Part shown: positions 52,754 to 61,347 of the stretch, in pieces
Layout of the letters: every line of letters begins with the position of its first letter
Numbering within the stretch: the stretch's first letter is position 1
NCBI RefSeq assembly: GCF_000423565.1
Contig: NZ_AUIF01000017.1
Location: 181,420-245,419 of the forward strand
Direction of reading: 5' to 3'
Source of the DNA: Runella zeae DSM 19591
Lineage (GTDB): Bacteria; Bacteroidota; Bacteroidia; Cytophagales; Spirosomataceae
Length of the DNA stretch: 64,000 bases
Made by a program: the position numbers and the translations under genes
The notes under the pieces: generated by a model
What the model was told of the DNA's origin: nothing
Databases searched by the model: none
What the model saw: the letters and a program-made list of their open reading frames with translations, nothing else

Positions 52754-53056
52754 ATGTTTGTACATCACGTATTCTTTTTTCTCAAAAATCCCGATAATAC
52801 TGCCGACCGTGACCAACTCGTCGCTGGCCTACAGACCCTGACCTCGATAGAAGGCGTCAAACTTGCTCATATCGGAAAAGTAGCCGACACTCACCGAGGC
52901 GTCATAGACCGTTCGTATTCGGTGTCATGGTTGATGCTGTTTGACGACAAAGCTGCCCAGGATATTTATCAAGATCACCCAGTACACCATAAGTTTGTGG
53001 AAGATTGTGCGCATTTGTGGGAAAAGGTAATCGTTTATGATTCGGATGATGTCTGA
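52754..53056 (+). CDS. Dabb-family (stress-responsive A/B barrel) protein
   Basis: A 100-residue dimeric alpha/beta barrel domain (FVHHVFFFLKNPDN, SIEGVKLAHIGKVAD, DHPVHHKFVEDCAHLW). These small proteins act as aromatic or polyketide-modifying enzymes or stress proteins. Its 3' end overlaps the AraC gene by 20 nt, so the two are coupled. Confidence 0.88.
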   Translation: MFVHHVFFFLKNPDNTADRDQLVAGLQTLTSIEGVKLAHIGKVADTHRGVIDRSYSVSWLMLFDDKAAQDIYQDHPVHHKFVEDCAHLWEKVIVYDSDDV

Positions 53057-53924
53057 AAAAGAGACGATACCTATTCGGCAGGCGTTTCTTCAAGCTCCTT
53101 TTGCGTACCGAAGTATGCAAGAGATTGAAGAAAAACGTAGCCAAACGCCAGACTTACCTCATCGCCACGATTATTTTATGGTGATGCTGGTAGAAGCTGC
53201 CGAAGGCGTACATCAAATCGATTTTGTTGATTATGAGCTTCGGGCAAACACCGTCTATTTTGTAGCCCCTGAGCAGATTCATCACGTGACTTTGGCGCAA
53301 TCTACGCCGCAAGGTCACGTGATTTTGTTTCGTCCCGATTTTCTTCAGCAGTATAGTATTTCGCCGGCGCAGCTATATGATATGGAGTTGTTTTTCAACT
53401 GTGACGAGGTTCGCCCTTTGGAGCTTTCGGCGGCAGCGTTTGCGTCGTTGCTTCCCTACGTGAAGGGCCTGATAGCCGAATACACTTCTGATAAGCCCCA
53501 AAAATGGGATGCGGTGGGAGCATGGCTAAAATTGCTTTTGCTAGAGTGTAAGCGTTTTAAGATACTTCAAAATGTGACCTATAAAACATGGGACAAACGC
53601 CAAGCCGAGATTGTAAAACAATTTAAGAATGATGTCGAGCATTTTTTTCAGAAGTTGCATAAGGTCAACGAATATGCCGATAGGCAAAATCTCACGAGCA
53701 ATCACCTCAATGAAGTGATTAAAACAGAAACGGGTACTTCGGCCAAAGATTTTATACAAAATCGCTTGCTGTTAGAGGCCAAAAGGCTGGCGCGGTATTC
53801 CAATCTTTCGGTCAAAGAAATCGCCTATCAGTTGGGATATGAAGATGTGGCTCATTTTAGTAAGTTCTTCAAAAAAAATGTTGGAGTGGCTTTTACGGAA
53901 TTTCGCGAAACCGTAGAACCATAA
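53037..53924 (+). CDS. AraC-family transcriptional regulator
   Basis: A 295-residue regulator (start at 53037; in-frame ATGs at 53046 and 53049 are possible). An N-terminal cupin-like sensing domain (DLPHRHDYFMVMLVEAAEG, GHVILFRPDFLQQY) precedes the two helix-turn-helix motifs (YADRQNLTSNHLNEVIK and SVKEIAYQLGYEDVAHFSKF). It probably controls the adjacent detoxification genes. Confidence 0.9.
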   Translation: MIRMMSEKETIPIRQAFLQAPFAYRSMQEIEEKRSQTPDLPHRHDYFMVMLVEAAEGVHQIDFVDYELRANTVYFVAPEQIHHVTLAQSTPQGHVILFRPDFLQQYSISPAQLYDMELFFNCDEVRPLELSAAAFASLLPYVKGLIAEYTSDKPQKWDAVGAWLKLLLLECKRFKILQNVTYKTWDKRQAEIVKQFKNDVEHFFQKLHKVNEYADRQNLTSNHLNEVIKTETGTSAKDFIQNRLLLEAKRLARYSNLSVKEIAYQLGYEDVAHFSKFFKKNVGVAFTEFRETVEP

Positions 53925-54007
53925 AAATGCCAATACCTCCCTTTGTTTTTACATTGCAGCAATCGCCCCAAAATTCCAACTTTGCATTGTTTTTAAATTT
54001 GATTCTC

Positions 54008-54967
54008 ATGAATGCTACTCACGTTTTGAAAGGACTCCACCACGTCACCGCCACCGTCAACGATGCCCAAGAAGATTATGATTTTTATACCAAACTTTTG
54101 GGCTTAAGATTGGTCAAAAAAACGGTCAATTTTGACAACAATGCAGTATATCATTTTTATTATGGGGATAAAAAAGGAACACCTAGTACGATTTTTACGA
54201 CCTTTCCCTATAAAAACCAAGGAGTACGACAAGGCGAAGAAGGAACGGGGCTGATTATTTCGACGGCATTTTCGGTGCCTTCTACCGCTTTGGAGTTTTG
54301 GCAAAATCGTCTTTCCAAAGCAGGTGTAGAAACGAAAGCATCTCAACGCTTCGGTCAAGCCGTTTTGTGGTTTCGCGACCCTGCTGGTTTACAGTTGGAA
54401 TTGGTGGCTAATGATGCGGATTCGCGCATTCCTTTTGAAACCCATGAAGTCGCCAAAGAAGTTGCTATTCGAGGGATTCATCATGTGGCTTTGTGGGTGG
54501 CTTCGCAGGATTGGGAAGTATTACGAAGCTTTTTGACACAAGAGCTGCAAATGACCGAAATAGCCCAAGAAGAAAATCGTATTCGCTTAAAAATCAATCA
54601 AAACAATAACGCAGATTTCCTCGAACTGCTACGCGCCGAGGCCGATGCCCCACGTGGAAAAAACGGTCTTGGTACTGTGCATCACGTAGCTTTTCGGATT
54701 GATTCGGAGGAGGAACAACTTGCTCTGCGACACCGCCTTGTCAGCGATTTGAAGATGCAAGTGACGGAAATAAAAGACCGTAAATATTTCCGTTCTATCT
54801 ATTTCCGGTTGCCTTCGCATCAGCTTTTTGAGGTAGCTACAAGTGACCCTGGCTTTGACGTGGATGAGTCGGTGGAGGAATTGGGTAAGCATCTCATGCT
54901 ACCCGACGATAAAGAATACAATCGGGCTACGATTGAGGCCGCTTTGCCTCCTATTGTGCAAGAATGA
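54008..54967 (+). CDS. Ring-cleaving dioxygenase (VOC/glyoxalase family)
   Basis: A 319-residue metal-dependent dioxygenase, started at the ATG at 54008 (NATHVLKGLHHVTATVNDAQ); the longer frame to 53927 is unlikely. The two VOC repeats carry the metal His (GLHHVTATV, IRGIHHVAL, TVHHVAF) and the late Glu (HQLFEVATSDPGF). Bacillus MhqA/E/O proteins of this family open hydroquinone-type rings. A paralogue lies at 56156. It is convergent with the MarR-GNAT gene. Confidence 0.9.
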   Translation: MNATHVLKGLHHVTATVNDAQEDYDFYTKLLGLRLVKKTVNFDNNAVYHFYYGDKKGTPSTIFTTFPYKNQGVRQGEEGTGLIISTAFSVPSTALEFWQNRLSKAGVETKASQRFGQAVLWFRDPAGLQLELVANDADSRIPFETHEVAKEVAIRGIHHVALWVASQDWEVLRSFLTQELQMTEIAQEENRIRLKINQNNNADFLELLRAEADAPRGKNGLGTVHHVAFRIDSEEEQLALRHRLVSDLKMQVTEIKDRKYFRSIYFRLPSHQLFEVATSDPGFDVDESVEELGKHLMLPDDKEYNRATIEAALPPIVQE

Positions 54968-54969
54968 TT

Positions 54970-55923
54970 TTAGAGCCACAATTCCATGGCCACATCAGCC
55001 CGCGAATAAGGCGAACTAAAATCTTTGACGGTCTTAAAGCCAAGCTTTTGGTATAAATTGAGGGCGGGAAGCAGGCGCGAGTTGGTTTCTAAATAAAGCC
55101 TCTTCAGACCTAAACGCTTGCCTTCATCAATGATAGCTTGTCCTAGCAACTCGCCGATTCCTAGCCCTTTGGCATTGCTATCTACGCCCATTTTCGAAAG
55201 CTCCATGCTATCGGCTGTCATGGGTTTGAGTGCTGAGGTACCCACGATAGCGTTTTGGTATTCGGCCAAAAGTACCAAGCCACCTTTGTTGATATAAAAG
55301 GTATCGGGATTTTCGAGCGACTCCATATCGAGCGGCTCTACTTTGAAGTACTTTTCAATCCATTCGTAATTGATGCGCTTGAAAGCCGCGCGATGTGCGT
55401 CAGTGGTGGGGTCGAGATGAACGATTTTTACTTTGTTTCTTTCACGGGTTTTGAGACGGGCTTTGATACGTTCGGGTAGCCCTTTTCGCAAAATAACTTG
55501 CTCGTACTCCATCAATGCCCGCAATACGTCCGTTTCACATTCGTTTTTTACTTCAGTCATCGTGTCTTGCAAATCTTCCAAAAGTTCGTTCATTCGCAGC
55601 TGCATTAGCTGACCTTTGGATGTGAGCTTGACCAGGGTTTCGCGTTTGTCGGTGACGCCTTTTTGGGTCTCTACAAGCCCCGCTTTGCTCATTTCTTTGA
55701 CCATCAAGCTTACCCCTACGTGCGACTGTCCGATGTATTCGGCGATTTTGGAGACAGTTTCAAATTCGTTTTCGGCAATTGCCAAAAATACCGGAAACCA
55801 TTTTACCTCAAATTCCATTCCGTACATTTGATAGATTTGGGCAGATGCTTGTTGACTTATTTCACCTAGCCGCCGCATGTAGCTGCCAAGTGCTACATAG
55901 CCCATAGTGCGATAGAAATCCAT
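54970..55923 (-). CDS. MarR-GNAT fusion regulator
   Basis: A 317-residue fusion. Residues 1-150 form a MarR-type winged helix (KIAEYIGQSHVGVSLMVKEM, KGVTDKRETLVKLT with the wing). Residues about 165-317 are a GNAT acetyltransferase (NAIVGTSALKPMT, MGVDSNAKGLGIGELL for acetyl-CoA, NLYQKLGFKTV). The gene faces the second dioxygenase, and a strong palindrome lies just ahead of its start, so autoregulation is likely. The acetylated target is unknown. Confidence 0.92.
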   Translation of the reverse strand: MDFYRTMGYVALGSYMRRLGEISQQASAQIYQMYGMEFEVKWFPVFLAIAENEFETVSKIAEYIGQSHVGVSLMVKEMSKAGLVETQKGVTDKRETLVKLTSKGQLMQLRMNELLEDLQDTMTEVKNECETDVLRALMEYEQVILRKGLPERIKARLKTRERNKVKIVHLDPTTDAHRAAFKRINYEWIEKYFKVEPLDMESLENPDTFYINKGGLVLLAEYQNAIVGTSALKPMTADSMELSKMGVDSNAKGLGIGELLGQAIIDEGKRLGLKRLYLETNSRLLPALNLYQKLGFKTVKDFSSPYSRADVAMELWL

Positions 55924-55933
55924 GTTTGTAATA

Positions 55934-55957
55934 ATTTGCGTAAGTAATTACGTAAAT
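55934..55957. promoter_or_regulatory. Candidate MarR operator (24-bp near-perfect palindrome)
   Basis: The site has half-sites ATTTrCGTAA and TTACGyAAAT with a 4-nt centre; 20 of 24 bases match their reverse complement. It starts 11 nt upstream of the MarR-GNAT start codon (at 55923) and lies about 200 nt before the divergent dioxygenase gene. Size, symmetry and place fit a MarR dimer site. Confidence 0.6.
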
Positions 55958-56155
55958 TAAAATATTTGCTTTTTGGTAAACAATACCCAAGCCTTATTTC
56001 ATCAAAAAATACAAGCCATGATTTTGACAAGGTATTCCTGCTTTTCTACCTTGAACGGCCTTTACTATTGAGCGACCTTTGTATTGTCAATAAAGACAAA
56101 AGCAACCCAAGGCAAACAAAAGCCTTCTTTCATAAACTACTAAACAGATAAAGCA

Positions 56156-57133
56156 ATGGAAACTAATAATTTGATAAAAGGTATTCACCACGTAACAGCG
56201 ATTGCGGCTGACCCTCAAGAAAACGTTGATTTTTATGTTGGCTTATTGGGATTACGTTTGGTTAAAAAAACGGTCAATTTTGATGCCCCTGATGTATACC
56301 ACCTTTATTATGGTGACGAAACAGGCAACGCGGGAAGTATTCTTACTTTTTTTCCTTTCGGAAAAGGTAGCCAAAAAGGTCGTCATGGAAAAGGACAAGC
56401 CGCCACTACATCGTTTTCGATACCTACCGCTGCGTTGGATTACTGGATGAAGCGTTTTGACCAATATGGTATTCTTTACAAAAATCCACAGCAGCGTTTC
56501 AACGAAGTGTTTATTTATTTTGAAGACCCTGACGGATTAGGATTGGAGCTTGTGGCCAATGACATAGACACGCGTCCCGGCTTTAGTTATGGGCATATTC
56601 CGTTGGAATATTCAATCAGAGGCTTTTGGAATATCGAAATGTGGGAAACTACCTACGAGCGCACCGAGGCATTGTTGGCCAATTCGCTCAACTATGAGTT
56701 TGTAGCGGAAGCCGGGGCTCGTCGGAGATATGCCGCCAAAGGTGCTCAAAATGGGCAATTTGTAGACATCGTTTGGGACAACAACAACCGTTGGGGAATG
56801 AATGGCGCGGGTACGGTACACCATATTGCGTTTGACACTCCCACCGACAATACCCAACTCGAAGTCAGAGATGCTGTGCTTTCGGCAGGTTTTATGCCTA
56901 CACACGTACTTGATAGGCAATATTTTCACTCTATTTATTTCCGTGAGCCGGGCGGGGTATTGTTTGAAGTAGCTACCACGCCTCCTGGCTTTTTGCTTGA
57001 TGAAGAAAAAGCAAAATTGGGAGAAGCGCTTAAACTTCCACCTTGGCAAGAAAGAAATCGGGCGCAAATAGAACAACTCTTGCAACCAATTTCTTTGGAA
57101 AAGGTTTATCAGAAATACAATATCACTCATTAA
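56156..57133 (+). CDS. Ring-cleaving dioxygenase (VOC/glyoxalase family), second copy
   Basis: A 325-residue paralogue of the dioxygenase at 54008, sharing LLGLRLVKKTVNFD and the DVYHLYYGDETG segment. Metal ligands are in KGIHHVTAIA, TVHHIAF and GVLFEVATTPPGF. It is divergent from the MarR-GNAT gene and heads a row with an esterase and pirin, as in Bacillus MhqE/MhqD units. Confidence 0.92.
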   Translation: METNNLIKGIHHVTAIAADPQENVDFYVGLLGLRLVKKTVNFDAPDVYHLYYGDETGNAGSILTFFPFGKGSQKGRHGKGQAATTSFSIPTAALDYWMKRFDQYGILYKNPQQRFNEVFIYFEDPDGLGLELVANDIDTRPGFSYGHIPLEYSIRGFWNIEMWETTYERTEALLANSLNYEFVAEAGARRRYAAKGAQNGQFVDIVWDNNNRWGMNGAGTVHHIAFDTPTDNTQLEVRDAVLSAGFMPTHVLDRQYFHSIYFREPGGVLFEVATTPPGFLLDEEKAKLGEALKLPPWQERNRAQIEQLLQPISLEKVYQKYNITH

Positions 57134-57187
57134 GCAACTATTCTTCCTCTCCTTTTCAAGAGGAGAGGAAGAAAAAATATAAAAATC

Positions 57188-57814
57188 ATGCACAACGTTA
57201 AGAATAGTATTTGGGCAGGTGTACCTTTGGCTGAGGCCAAGCGCGTACTTATCATGACCCACGGACGCGGAGCAAGTGCGCAGAGTATATTGAGTTTGGC
57301 GGCGGAGCTAGACGTCGATGATTTTGCTTTGGTTGCCCCGCAAGCCACCGGACATACGTGGTATCCTTATAGTTTTTTGGCTCCCGAAACTCAAAATGAA
57401 CCCGGACTTTCGTCGGGTTTGGCAGTATTAAAACAATTGGTTGACACGGCTAAAGAAGCAGGATTCAAATCCGAACAAATTTATTTGTTAGGGTTTTCGC
57501 AAGGTGCTTGTTTGACGGCTGAGTTTGTAGCCCAAAATGCCCAGTCTTTTGGTGGGGTTTTTATATTGAGTGGTGGAGTAATCGGTGATAGTGTCAAAAC
57601 CGAACGCTATAAAGGAGATTTTGCGGGAGCGTCGATTTTTTTAGGATGCTCGGACGTAGATTCACATGTGCCCAAGCACCGCGTCAATGACTCCACTGAG
57701 GTCTTTAAAAATTTGGGAGCCAATACCGTAGAAAAAATCTATCCTAATGCTCCCCACAGTATTTTTCAGGATGAAATCAACCACATCAATCACATATTGA
57801 ATCAAAAAAAATGA
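57188..57814 (+). CDS. Phospholipase/carboxylesterase-type alpha/beta hydrolase
   Basis: A 208-residue serine hydrolase. Ser104 lies in the nucleophile elbow GFSQG, Asp156 or Asp158 in GCSDVDSHVP and His190 in NAPHSI complete the triad. MTHGRGAS holds the oxyanion site. It resembles MhqD (hydroquinone-inducible esterase) of Bacillus. Its stop overlaps the pirin start (ATGA). Confidence 0.92.
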   Translation: MHNVKNSIWAGVPLAEAKRVLIMTHGRGASAQSILSLAAELDVDDFALVAPQATGHTWYPYSFLAPETQNEPGLSSGLAVLKQLVDTAKEAGFKSEQIYLLGFSQGACLTAEFVAQNAQSFGGVFILSGGVIGDSVKTERYKGDFAGASIFLGCSDVDSHVPKHRVNDSTEVFKNLGANTVEKIYPNAPHSIFQDEINHINHILNQKK

Positions 57815-58689
57815 AAGCATTCAAAAGTATTTCATACGTATGGGAAGGCCGCCCGCAGCAAGTAGGCGATGGTTTTGTAGGACAAAGCATGATTCCTTCT
57901 CAGCGATTCCAAGATTTTAGTCCTTTCTTGATGCTCGACCATCATGGGCCTATGCAAGTAAAGCCATCTCCTGTACCAAAGGGCGTAGACGAACATCCAC
58001 ATCGCGGTATTGAAACGGTGACGGTGGTGTTTGAAGGCGCACTTCAGCACCGAGATTCGGCCGGCAACAAAGGAACTATCTTTGCGGGAGACGTGCAGTG
58101 GATGTCGGCAGCTTCGGGATTGGTGCACGAAGAAAAGCACGAAATCAATTTTTCGAGAAAAGGAGGAACGTTGGATTTTGTGCAGCTTTGGGTCAATTTG
58201 CCCAGAGCGCATAAAATGGAAGCGCCTCGTTATCAGGAACTAACTGCGGCTCAGATTCCGGTGCTTCAAATCAATGACCAGACCAAACTGCGCCTTATCT
58301 CGGGAGAGTTGAATGGTCTTAAAGGCCCCGCGTTGACTTACACGCCTGTTTTGTTGGCGGAGGTGATTATTGAAGGAAGTTCTGAATTTGAGTTGCAATT
58401 GCCCGAAAACTATAACGTGGCTATTCACGTAGCTCAGGGGGAAATCGCTCTCAACGATACCCAAGGTATCAAAGCCAAACGCATTGCGAAGTTGAGTCAA
58501 CAAGGCGAGTGGGTGAGCGTAGCTACCCAAGGTGGCATGACGCGCTTATTGATTTTGGGCGGAGAGCCTATCAATGAGCCAATTGCTAGCTACGGGCCTT
58601 TTGTGATGAATACCCAAGCCGAAATCATGCAAACGCTTCAGGATTATCAATCGGGAAAAATGGGCTTTTTAGAGCCTGTCGAATACTAA
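57811..58689 (+). CDS. Pirin family protein
   Basis: A 292-residue bicupin. The N-terminal cupin has the metal site HPHRGIETVTVVFEGALQHRDS, with DVQWMSAASGLVHEEKH further on, giving three His and one Glu. Pirins bind iron and some are quercetin 2,3-dioxygenases. It is coupled to the esterase gene, suggesting joint work in quinone or flavonoid breakdown. Confidence 0.93.
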   Translation: MKAFKSISYVWEGRPQQVGDGFVGQSMIPSQRFQDFSPFLMLDHHGPMQVKPSPVPKGVDEHPHRGIETVTVVFEGALQHRDSAGNKGTIFAGDVQWMSAASGLVHEEKHEINFSRKGGTLDFVQLWVNLPRAHKMEAPRYQELTAAQIPVLQINDQTKLRLISGELNGLKGPALTYTPVLLAEVIIEGSSEFELQLPENYNVAIHVAQGEIALNDTQGIKAKRIAKLSQQGEWVSVATQGGMTRLLILGGEPINEPIASYGPFVMNTQAEIMQTLQDYQSGKMGFLEPVEY

Positions 58690-58699
58690 GCCCAAAAGC

Positions 58700-58799
58700 C
58701 AAACCTCGGCTGCGTTTTGAACGCAGCCGAGGTTTGACCCCACCCCACCCCTGCCAGCGTTCCAAACGCTGGCAGGGGTAATTCCAAACGCTGGCAGGG
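58700..58799. repeat. Cluster of REP-like palindromes
   Basis: Two long hairpins lie side by side: a 16-bp stem (58700-58715, 58721-58736; CAAACCTCGGCTGCGT) and a 14-bp stem (58747-58760, 58766-58779; ACCCCTGCCAGCGT). A third half-copy, TTCCAAACGCTGGCAGGG, at 58782-58799 directly repeats 58760-58777. They lie between the convergent pirin and ECF42 genes. Such GC-rich palindromes occur as interspersed repeats in Cytophagales; here they may also stop transcription. Confidence 0.7.
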
Positions 58800-60047
58800 T
58801 TAAAGCTCTTCGATTTTTTTCCAAATAAGTTGCCATTCGGCTTTCGAACTTGTCAATGTGAGGGCAATCTCGTAGTGGTTTTTAGCCGCTAACGTGTTGT
58901 TTAGTTTTTTATAAAAATCACCCAAAGCCGTGTGGTAATAGTGGTTTTTCTCCATTTCTTTTAATAGTAACAATGCCTCTATTCCACGCTCAGGGCCATA
59001 GGCAAAGCCAACCGCAATGGCTTTGTTGAACTGTACCATTACAGTCGGATTAATCTGTTCTAGTAAGCGATATAAGTAAACTATGGCTTGCCAATTGGTA
59101 GTTTCAAAACTTTTGGCTTGGGCATGATAGCTCGCCAAGGCCGCTTCGATATGATAAGAACTGAGTTCGTCCCCTTCCGAAGCTCTGTTTAGAAATTGGA
59201 CTCCTTGCTGAATCATAGATTGATTCCATTTTTCTCGATTTTGGTGAGCCAATAGCACCATATTGCCTTCTTCGTCGAGGCGGGCGTCGAAGCGGGAAGC
59301 TTGAAAATACATCAACGATAGCAAAGCGGAGGTTTTGGGTAAATTTGTGATTTTGTGTTGACTAAGCAACGTCCCTAATCTAATAGCCTCTTCACAAAGT
59401 TCTTTTTTGATAAATTGGTCAGGATTTTGGGAATGATATCCTTCGTTGAAAAGTAAATAAATCGCCTTCAAAATAGCGTTTAAACGAGGAAGGAGGTCAT
59501 TGCCTTCAGGCACTTCTAGTTCAATGGGCGTGGTTCGGATTTTATCTTTGGCGCGGTAAAGTCGCTTATTGATGTTTTCATCGTTTGACAAAAACGCGCG
59601 TGCAATTTCTGGAATACTTAACCCACAGAGTGTACGCAAAATCAACGTAATTTGGGCTTCTTGGGGCAAACTTGGGTGACAGCACGCAAACATCATCCGA
59701 AGCTGACTATCTTCGATTTCGTGCTCAAGAAAAAGCTGGTCGATGTGCTGTTGCATTTGCTGTTCGGATTGTAATTCATGGATAAGGTGTGGACTCACTT
59801 CGGCCCAAAACTTCTCTTTTCGTAAGCGATCCAAAACTTTGTTTTTGGCCGTAGTATATAGCCAACCCGTGGGGTTGTCGGGGATACCGTTTAGTTTCCA
59901 ATGTTGCATGGCTGCCAATAGCGTATCTTGTACTACGTCGCGGGCGGTATCGTAGTTGGGGAAGCCAAACAAACGAGTCAAGACGGCGAGCATCTTTCCT
60001 GACTCATGTCGGAAAAGATGCTCGGCCAATTGGTTGACTTCATTCAT
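58800..60047 (-). CDS. ECF42-type RNA polymerase sigma factor with TPR-like C-terminus
   Basis: A 415-residue protein. An ECF sigma core at the N-terminus (NYDTARDVVQDTLLAAMQHW, GLSIPEIARAFLSNDENINKRLYRAKDKI) is joined to a long helical C-terminal half (DUF6596/TPR-like, YHAQAKSFETTNWQAIVYLYR). This is the ECF42 layout, in which the extension is needed for activity and no anti-sigma is used. The neighbouring DGPF gene is its usual partner and target. Confidence 0.93.
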   Translation of the reverse strand: MNEVNQLAEHLFRHESGKMLAVLTRLFGFPNYDTARDVVQDTLLAAMQHWKLNGIPDNPTGWLYTTAKNKVLDRLRKEKFWAEVSPHLIHELQSEQQMQQHIDQLFLEHEIEDSQLRMMFACCHPSLPQEAQITLILRTLCGLSIPEIARAFLSNDENINKRLYRAKDKIRTTPIELEVPEGNDLLPRLNAILKAIYLLFNEGYHSQNPDQFIKKELCEEAIRLGTLLSQHKITNLPKTSALLSLMYFQASRFDARLDEEGNMVLLAHQNREKWNQSMIQQGVQFLNRASEGDELSSYHIEAALASYHAQAKSFETTNWQAIVYLYRLLEQINPTVMVQFNKAIAVGFAYGPERGIEALLLLKEMEKNHYYHTALGDFYKKLNNTLAAKNHYEIALTLTSSKAEWQLIWKKIEEL

Positions 60048-60060
60048 GAGTTTTGGGATA

Positions 60061-60108
60061 GACTTTCTAAGTTTTAAACCTAATAAATACCTAAAAACTT
60101 AGAAAGTC
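60061..60108. repeat. 15-bp hairpin between the DGPF and ECF42 genes
   Basis: GACTTTCTAAGTTTT (60061-60075) and its complement (60094-60108) flank an 18-nt loop. It lies between the DGPF stop and the ECF42 start on the minus strand, so it may weaken or end the upstream transcript. Similar AAACTTAGAAAGTC palindromes may be a repeat family. Confidence 0.5.
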
Positions 60109-60112
60109 AAGG

Positions 60113-60466
60113 TTAATTAAACTCTTGGATTTGACGTACTTCTACCCTTCCTTCCACATCATAAATAGGGCAGCCTTTGGATAGCTCGATGGCTTCGTCG
60201 ATACTATCGGCAGTAAGAATCATAAATCCCCCGATGATTTCCTTACCTTCCGTAAAAGGGCCATCGGTGACAATATGGCTAGAGCCTGATACTGTTTTGC
60301 CAGTAGGATAAAGTCCTTCGGTGGCTATCATTTTGCCTTGAGCCGCGATGCCCCCAATCCAGTTGTTCCATTTTTCTATTTCAGCTTGGATAGTCTCAGG
60401 CGACATTTGAGCAAAATCTTCTTCGGCAGGGATTGAATTCCAGAAAGCGAGCATGTACTTGTTCAT
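60113..60466 (-). CDS. YCII-related DGPF-domain protein
   Basis: A 117-residue ferredoxin-like protein, started at 60466 (MNKYMLAFWNSIPAEEDF). The motif TDGPFTEGKE gives the family its name. DGPF proteins are almost always next to ECF42 sigma factors and are induced by them; the function is unknown. The ORF frame extends upstream to 60640, but the conserved part starts here. Confidence 0.9.
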   Translation of the reverse strand: MNKYMLAFWNSIPAEEDFAQMSPETIQAEIEKWNNWIGGIAAQGKMIATEGLYPTGKTVSGSSHIVTDGPFTEGKEIIGGFMILTADSIDEAIELSKGCPIYDVEGRVEVRQIQEFN

Positions 60467-60595
60467 GATAGTAAATTGTTTTTTGTGAACTAAATTATTG
60501 AATTTATACGAATGACGAACCACCTTCTCGAAACTGGACAAAAGAGACAAAATTTTTTTTATATTTTTGAAGAATAAAAAACTTTCCTCTTTCTC

Positions 60596-61291
60596 ATGAA
60601 TCGTATAGACCGTCTGCTGGCTATATCGCTTGTCTTGCAATCTCGCAAATATACCTCTGCCGAAACCCTCGCCGAACGCTTCGGCATGAGTATCCGAACC
60701 GTATATCGAGACCTGAAAGCACTCAACGAAATAGGTGTTCCGATAGGTTTTGAGCCCAATAGAGGGTATTTTATCATGCAGGGGTATTTTTTACCACACG
60801 TCACCTTCAGCAGCGAAGAAGCCAATGCGCTGGTATTGGTAGAGTCTATTGTAGAGCGTTTTACGGATAAATCTATCAGTAAAAATTATCATTCTGCCCT
60901 CAACAAAGTAAAAGCTATTCTGAAAAACTCCCAAAAAGAAAGCATCGAACATCTGGAAGGGAAAGTGGTCAATAGCGTAGTTTGTACTCAATCAAACTTT
61001 GAGTATTTGTCTGAAATTCAGACCTCTATTACCCAGCAGACCATTCTTAAAATCAAATACCAAAATGCCAATCAAGAAAACAGCGAACGTGAGATAGAGC
61101 CTATAGGGATCATTTTTTATTCGATGGCTTGGCATGTGATTGCATGGTGCTGGCGGCGTCTCGAATACCGCGATTTCAAAGTCGCGCGTATCCAAAAGCT
61201 TGTGAATACACAGGCTGCTTTTCGTAAATCTTCGCACCAAGACATCAATACTTTCATAAAAGAGCAAGAAATGCGAATGGCACTGACATAG
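60596..61291 (+). CDS. HTH-WYL transcriptional regulator
   Basis: A 231-residue regulator. The N-terminal helix-turn-helix (SAETLAERFGMSIRTVYRDL) is followed by a WYL domain (about residues 140-210; IEPIGIIFYSMAWHVIAWCW), which often binds a ligand. It is divergent from the DGPF gene and lies ahead of the SRPBCC row. Confidence 0.9.
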   Translation: MNRIDRLLAISLVLQSRKYTSAETLAERFGMSIRTVYRDLKALNEIGVPIGFEPNRGYFIMQGYFLPHVTFSSEEANALVLVESIVERFTDKSISKNYHSALNKVKAILKNSQKESIEHLEGKVVNSVVCTQSNFEYLSEIQTSITQQTILKIKYQNANQENSEREIEPIGIIFYSMAWHVIAWCWRRLEYRDFKVARIQKLVNTQAAFRKSSHQDINTFIKEQEMRMALT

Positions 61292-61347
61292 GGTTGTCAC
61301 TAGGGGGTGTTTTATTTGTATTCACAAAACCAAAACAGCTTCTAGTT

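Noticed and set aside
56612..57262. A 216-codon frame opposite the second dioxygenase
   Set aside because: Antisense to a well-conserved gene, with no recognisable motif and odd composition.
58700..58799. CRISPR array
   Set aside because: The repeats are palindromes with only one half-copy and no regular spacers, and there are no cas genes.
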